Assembly: GCA_004352715.1 (NCBI GenBank)
Contig: SCFE01000023.1
Location: forward strand, 1,870,101-1,934,100
Length of the DNA stretch: 64,000 nucleotides
Reading direction: 5' to 3'
Source of the DNA: Hofstenia miamia
Lineage: Eukaryota; Xenacoelomorpha; Acoela
This document shows, piece after piece, positions 58,866 to 64,000 of this stretch. The translations under genes and the position numbers were made by a program. How positions within the stretch are numbered: the stretch's first letter is position 1; each line of letters opens with the position of its first letter. Below the pieces are notes generated by a model, which had not been told where the DNA came from, did not search any database, and saw only the letters and a program-made list of their open reading frames with translations.

Positions 58866-59580
58866 CAGGATGTCCCAAAAAAAAGATTTTATTTTATTTG
58901 GCTCCCGTTTTGTATGTAAATGATGGATCGAATTGTTCTTCAAGGTACTAGTAGTCTATGTTTTAGGATTTTTTTTTGCCACCAACCCTATCTTTCAATT
59001 ACGTCATTAAGGTATTGAAAATTGAGCAGAAATTTAACACTAATTTATTTAAAAAAACAACAGAATTATCAAACAAAATATTATCAGAACAAAAGAAAAA
59101 GTTCAGGCAACATCGGGGTAGACATCCTCATCGACGAATTGATCGCCCGGCAACTCGATAACGTTATCTTCTTCTGGAGATGTCAGATCCGCCGTCTTCA
59201 GTTGCTGAATGTGACTGCCACCGTTTTCCACGATGAGATGCATTCGGTGCTTGAATGCCAGGAGGACCTTGTTGATCAGTCCTGGTTCATCGTTGATTTC
59301 GCTGATGGCATCACGGATGAACTGTCTCAGATCGTCAACGTTCCGAGGTCTTCGTCGAAACACGAGATGCTTGATATGACTGCAAAGATAAAAGTCAAAC
59401 GGGGTTATAATAATGACAATTAAGATCAATATCTCGCTTGTCGAATGTAATTGAAAGATGGGGTTGGTGGCAAAAAAATCCTAAAGCATAGACTATTAGT
59501 ATCTAGAAGGACAGCTCGATCCATCATCTACATACAAAACGGGAGCCAAATAAAATAAAATCTTTTTTTGGGACACCCTG
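58866..59580. mobile_element. Tc1/mariner-type element with ~135-bp TIRs, 715 bp
   Basis: Bounded by TA. Left CAGGATGTCCCAAAAAAAAG and right inverse CAGGGTGTCCCAAAAAAAGA continue to match for about 135 bp (through GGCTCCCGTTTTGTATGTA, CCACCAACCC and ATCTTTCAATTAC). The centre keeps only a transposase C-terminus (59429-59103, minus). A deletion derivative. Confidence 0.88.
59103..59429 (-). pseudogene. Mariner/Tc1-type transposase C-terminal fragment
   Basis: About 108 residues: FDFYLCSHIKHLVFRRRPRN, VDDLRQFIRDAISEI, KVLLAFKHRMHLIVENGGSH followed by IQQ. This is the end block of IS630/mariner-type transposases (DFFLWGxxK..., xxI, R...NGGHIE). Catalytic residues are lost with the deleted part. 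Confidence 0.75.
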
Positions 59581-59611
<31 letters not shown>

Positions 59612-59889
59612 GTGGTCCATAAATGTACATTAAAAAATAAAGTGTGCAGGTGCTGACTTCTCACCCAGCATTTTGTTGCCAATGGTATACAAGCCCGCCA
59701 TGCAAATTTTAAGCAGTCTGACAATTTTTTCTTGTGCCCCAATTGCATTGAATTTGGTCAAAAAATACTAAAAAATGTCCAGTTTACTTACTGCTTAAAA
59801 ATTAAAATTATACCTAGCTTCCTTATTTGCCTTCTCACGATAATCGTCTATATGTAAAGCGATTTAAAGGCTTATGTAGTCTAACAAAG

Positions 59890-60870
59890 TTTTCAATGTG
59901 GGCACTGGAATACTATCAAGTGGTCCAGATGTACAAATTTTAAAGCGATTCAAGCAGAAATTGTCTACAATAGACATTGACCATTTTCAACCCATTGGTA
60001 ATCATTCATTGCAAGCTGATGTGCTCAATGAATTTTGCAGAGAGCAAATGATACAAAAACATCCGAAAAATGACTATCGAGAAATGTTGGAGCTGACACT
60101 ACTCGCCTTGCACGAAGAACCACCACGCGGAGTACATTTTCTGCGCCCTGGCGCCTGTCATCGTGCTAGATGGTTGGCAAAAATAATATATACAATGGAG
60201 ATTTATCTTTTTCGAAACCAGTTTCACCTGACACCCAAGGAATTAGGAGGAATAGAACGGTTTGTCACCTTCGTTGTTTCCTTTACATCCAATACTGATA
60301 TACTTCATCAAACCCAGCATCTGCTCCAGCAAATGATCTGAAATTCTTCAAAGATCTTTCTGCTTATCACGATACTCCTTGGCAGTGTGCATTCATTTAG
60401 TCATCTTCTCTGGTATCTAGCGGAAGAGATGGTAAGTTTGGCTTTTTTGACGAATCAATTAATGTTAATACCAAAAGGGCTCTTCAGAGAGATGGAAGTC
60501 TTCAACCTGTAAAAAGATTGTGCCTTGACATGGGCAGCATTTTGTCTAGAGACATTTCAATTTTCGTAACAGCTAACAGTCGACGTTTTTCTTGCATATA
60601 TTGATTCGCCCACTGGATTTCTGAAAGTAGGTCCAGCAACTTGGAATAACAGGGACGATTACCTGCAAGCGATGGATAAAGTAAAATCCCTCAAAGTGAC
60701 AAATGAATTTCCTGAACGAGGTGTATTTTTAATGCAGAAATACATTTAGATTCTGAGAAAGGACGAAGACCAAGGTCAGTACATTTTCCATGCTATCGGA
60801 ATCACATCGTCATCAATTACCAGATGCTCGAAAATCGACAATTGTCCAAAACAATTAAGTGACTCTTGCC
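59890..60870 (+). pseudogene. Frameshifted copy of an unnamed repetitive invertebrate gene family
   Basis: Plus strand. 59898-60341 is open (147 aa) with EEPPRGVHFLRPGACHRARW and LAKIIYTMEIYLFRNQFHLT. Further blocks follow in other frames: SAPANDLKFFKDLSAYHDT, HLLWYLAEEMV, FFDESINVNTKRAL, VGPATWNNRDDYLQAMDKVK, NEFPERGVFLMQKYI, ILRKDEDQGQYIFHAI, RHQLPDARKST. I recognise this order of blocks from a multi-copy family in several invertebrate genomes that has no assigned function, probably from a DNA transposon. At least three frame changes and stops. The naming is from memory and needs a search. Confidence 0.5.
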
Positions 60871-60922
60871 CTTTTTGCAATCTTAATAGACCACATATTT
60901 GTTTAGATTTTAGAGACGATTT

Positions 60923-60924
<2 letters not shown>

Positions 60925-60953
<29 letters not shown>
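60925..60953. repeat. (TA)n microsatellite
   Basis: About 14 TA units. Confidence 0.95.
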
Positions 60954-60956
<3 letters not shown>

Positions 60957-61254
60957 CGTAAACAAATATAATACAGAAAGAAAAGGGTAACAAAAACCAC
61001 AATAATTTTTTGAGAATATTGATGACAATAATAATGAAAACATTTTTTTTTTAAATTATAATAAATTTATTGCAGAATTTACAATTACAGAAAAAATGAA
61101 CCATTTGCTGACAAGGAAAACGGAGAATGTTAGTCAGATTCAAAATAGTTACTTGGGTTTTGTAAACCAGAAATTGATATGGTCCCAGCACGCAATTCAC
61201 CCGAAATTCAACGGAAGCTATAGAATTAAATAATATAGTTACAATATATATATA

Positions 61255-61473
61255 NNNNNNNNNNNNNNNNNNNNNNNNNNNNNNNNNNNNNNNNNNNNNN
61301 NNNNNNNNNNNNNNNNNNNNNNNNNNNNNNNNNNNNNNNNNNNNNNNNNNNNNNNNNNNNNNNNNNNNNNNNNNNNNNNNNNNNNNNNNNNNNNNNNNNN
61401 NNNNNNNNNNNNNNNNNNNNNNNNNNNNNNNNNNNNNNNNNNNNNNNNNNNNNNNNNNNNNNNNNNNNNNNNN
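61255..61473. other. Assembly gap, 219 N, flanked by TA repeats
   Basis: N run with TATATA on each side. Confidence 0.98.
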
Positions 61474-61498
61474 TATATATATATATATATATATCCCG

Positions 61499-61753
61499 CG
61501 TTTTGTACAGCCCTCCGCACTTTGCATGCTTTTGTATATATTCTAGATAGATTCCGCGATATGTACATTGTTTTTCACATTTTCAGATATTTTGAGGAAA
61601 AAATAAATTTATATACAGAATACCCGCATCTATTCGCGATTCCCCATTAACTATAACACATGTGTTGTACGCATAAAAATGACTTTACGGTACAGTAATA
61701 CACTATGGGTCACTATACTATACGGTGTTCCTGTACTTACATTTCTTTTTGAT
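61499..61753 (+). repeat. 255-bp gap-edge duplicate, copy 1
   Basis: CGTTTTGTACAGCCCTCCGC to CTTACATTTCTTTTTGAT, identical by eye to 62464-62718. It stops at a single N (61754). Confidence 0.92.
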
Positions 61754-61754
61754 N

Positions 61755-62463
61755 ATATATATGTAGTATATAGTTTACTATGTCGCTATATGTAACAGCA
61801 AGATTGTTAAACAATGTAAACGATAATATGACAGTCATGCCCGCAGTGATAGCAATGGATGCAGAGACCACTATTTAAAACAATGTTTTAGAACAAAAAT
61901 AAACTTTATTGAAAACTGCAGCCCAAGTATAGCTCTAATTACTCAACAATGTAGCGAAGAATTCAGCCAGAAGTTAGCAAATTTTGAGTATACTGCACAG
62001 AAACATTTGGAATTTTAATAAATACAGCGAATCACAGCCATCCAATATCATACACAAATTTTTCCGTAGCATTCTAATAATTGTTTTTCATATGGCACTA
62101 TTTACGCATTGACATGTCGTAATGAGCATTTTACATAGCGACAGATTATAACTATATATTATAGATTTGCTTTATTGAATCTGCACAAAGTCATGACATA
62201 TAACAAATTTACAAAATGATTAACTTAAATTTTCGTTTTCGATACAATGTACTCTTTTTCTTATAATTAGTTCAACAAAAAGGCAAAATATAACTTTTTT
62301 ATTCTTTCACTTTTAACTTTTTGAATATTAGTTAGCATCTCACTTAAACAGTGTTTAGGATTGTTTTTAATTTTTATATATTCGCGTCTTACTCTATTTT
62401 TAAGTAAATCACTAATTATTGAATACGAGTGTACCATATATATATATATATATATATATCTAT
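61755..62463. other. AT-rich DNA between the duplicate copies
   Basis: No gene recognised; a short minus-strand frame (62437-62267) has no family match. Contains a (TA)n tract at 62438-62459. Confidence 0.4.
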
Positions 62464-62718
62464 CGTTTTGTACAGCCCTCCGCACTTTGCATGCTTTTGT
62501 ATATATTCTAGATAGATTCCGCGATATGTACATTGTTTTTCACATTTTCAGATATTTTGAGGAAAAAATAAATTTATATACAGAATACCCGCATCTATTC
62601 GCGATTCCCCATTAACTATAACACATGTGTTGTACGCATAAAAATGACTTTACGGTACAGTAATACACTATGGGTCACTATACTATACGGTGTTCCTGTA
62701 CTTACATTTCTTTTTGAT
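62464..62718 (+). repeat. 255-bp gap-edge duplicate, copy 2
   Basis: Identical by eye to 61499-61753, offset 965. Confidence 0.92.
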
Positions 62719-62755
62719 TAAAATATAGTTGCAGTACAAAATTAAAATGTATATA

Positions 62756-63429
62756 CAGGGTGTAACAGATAAATTCACAATGATCCTATCATCCAACTAT
62801 GTAATATCTATTCAAACAATTAAATTAAAATTTGGTAATAAAATAAATATAAGATATATTCTACGTTTGCGTAAAAATTGTAAATCATAATCTTCAAAAA
62901 TGAGTCGAGAACAAGACATCCGAGCCGCCATCATTGCTGGACTGCCCGCCGGTAGAACAGTTAGACAAATTGCAGAATTCAATTCTATCCCATTAAGAAC
63001 AGTGTACAACACACAAAGGTATTGAACACCGTTGTAAAGCTTTGGATGGACAGAGTCGCGAGAGGGAGAAACTACGTCTTTCCCATAACTCACATTCTAC
63101 CAATCATGGCTTCGTGAGAATGTTCTTGAATTCTGGGAAAACCAAGTTTGCAATCCGTTGGATCATTATGTATGGGGCGTGTTAGAACGAGATGTTAACA
63201 AAACAGCCCATAACAATATTAGATCGATTATAGCCAGCCTGAACCAACCAATGTCAAATTTATACAAGGAACATGTCGTGGCAGCATGTAGAAGATTTAG
63301 GTCTCGGATCGAAGCAGTGGGTAATGAATGTACCCAGAAAATTATAAAAAGTTATGTACTAAAATAAATTTTTATGCAGTTTTATTTTATTAAATTATTT
63401 TTGCCAGTTATTCCAATTTATCGGTTACA

Positions 63430-63434
<5 letters not shown>
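62756..63434 (+). mobile_element. Mariner-like deletion derivative, ~680 bp
   Basis: TA then CAGGGTGTAACAGATAAATT on the left; right inverse TGGTGTAACCGATAAATT, with the last bases changed into a TA tract. Inside, plus strand: a 62900 ATG frame with IRAAIIAGLPAGRTVRQIAE (helix-turn-helix start, stop at ~63024), and a C-terminal part (63110-63367) with DHYVWGVLERDVNKTAHNNI and CRRFRSRIEAVGNE, the DYFLWGxxE..., FRxRI end block. The catalytic middle is deleted. Confidence 0.75.
62900..63367 (+). pseudogene. Mariner-like transposase, N- and C-terminal parts only
   Basis: N-terminal HTH (MSREQDIRAAIIAGLPAG...) runs into stops after ~42 codons; then the C-terminal ~85 codons to TAA at 63365. First two catalytic Asp residues are absent. 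The third site is replaced by PLDHYVWG. Confidence 0.65.
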
Positions 63435-63462
<28 letters not shown>

Positions 63463-63469
63463 NATATAT
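63433..63469. repeat. (TA)n microsatellite with one N
   Basis: TA units at the right end of the mariner-like element; a single N at 63463 marks a join or a low-quality base. Confidence 0.9.
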
Positions 63470-64000
63470 CATATATATGTGTGTATATGTGTGAATGTGT
63501 GTTAAGGTAAGTCAATGACAAAAAACGTAATACTAAAAGTTAAATTCTAAGTAGAAATGCTAAACATTATGTTAGAAAATTGAAATACAAGTCTTATGCT
63601 TAAGCTATCATTAAAATACAAATAAATAAGCTTCGCACAAGCAATTAAAATATAACAAAGAAACGGCCCACTTTGAAGTATCCTTTGTAACTAATGATGA
63701 TTGAATATCAGGGAAAAGTTTTATCTGCTTGTTCAAGAACAACGTAACATTTTGAACTTCCGAGAAAACGGAATAAAAATGAAAATGGGAGAAATTATCA
63801 AAGTCCTACAAAACATTTGACGATAATGGAGTGTAAGTGGGGAAGCAGTGTTAATCATTTAGAGACAACATTAAAAATTACTGTCTACAAATCAAGACAA
63901 CGTAAAAATGTGAAAATTCAAATAGAAATGGGAAATTTTAAACCATTAAAAAGGAGGCTGCATATTGTAAGATTCATGAAATTAATAAAAAAATGTAACA
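63470..64000. other. AT-rich end of the window, no gene seen
   Basis: Short (TG)n-like run at 63478-63502, then A-rich sequence without supported features. Confidence 0.4.

Noticed and set aside
59022-59423. Plus-strand 133-codon frame
   Set aside because: Opposite-strand shadow of the transposase C-terminal fragment, which has the recognisable motif order on the minus strand.

Overview
The window is AT-rich eukaryotic DNA from an invertebrate animal: large introns with canonical GT-AG junctions, very many short non-autonomous DNA transposons, (TA)n microsatellites and several assembly gaps. The species cannot be fixed from the sequence. The gene set (SGLT-type SLC5 transporter, abLIM, CstF-64) and transposon load fit an aquatic invertebrate such as a tunicate or cnidarian; that is inference.

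Layout. 0.6-4 kb: a decayed piggyBac-like element (perfect TTAA ends) with smaller elements nested in it. 5.2-6.5 kb (+): one long open exon of a membrane protein with a furin-type site and one membrane segment, perhaps DEG/ENaC-like. 9.1-9.9 kb (-): a small coiled-coil terminal exon and a clear exon of an SLC5 (SGLT) sodium/solute cotransporter. 10.1-12.3 kb: a hAT-type MITE, then an apparently intact Tc1 element of the Sleeping Beauty type (340-aa transposase with D153, D244, E279 and 212-bp IR/DR ends). 12.3-20.5 kb: mostly transposon debris, then a gap of exactly 1,000 N. 23-24.4 kb (-): hAT-type transposase remains. 27.5-31.6 kb (+): the last three exons of an SLC5 cotransporter. They continue the 9.8-kb exon in phase and in exact alignment length although that exon is on the other strand, so the segment left of the 1-kb gap is probably placed in the wrong orientation. 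32-41 kb: pogo and LINE fragments (endonuclease, reverse transcriptase, and an SGNH-hydrolase-like piece) with three further gaps and gap-edge duplications.

42.7-58.8 kb: the best-resolved locus. Five phase-compatible exons on the minus strand encode the C-terminal part of cleavage stimulation factor subunit 2 (CSTF2/CstF-64). Inside its 10.7-kb intron, on the plus strand, lies a whole actin-binding LIM protein gene (ABLIM/unc-115 type: two LIM domains, C-terminal villin headpiece). A 1,276-bp piece holding two of its exons is present twice, joined by a single N, and is most likely an assembly duplication. Another CSTF2 intron holds a 63-bp minisatellite that stays open in reading frame.

58.8-63.5 kb: a Tc1/mariner-type element with ~135-bp inverted ends, a frameshifted member of a repetitive unnamed invertebrate gene family, a 255-bp gap-edge duplication and a mariner-like deletion derivative.

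The host genes act in unrelated processes: mRNA 3' end formation (CSTF2), actin cytoskeleton (ABLIM) and membrane transport (SLC5). No operon or defence-type system was found. The most unusual items are the nested opposite-strand gene pair, the strand conflict of the SLC5 exons and the intact Tc1 element.
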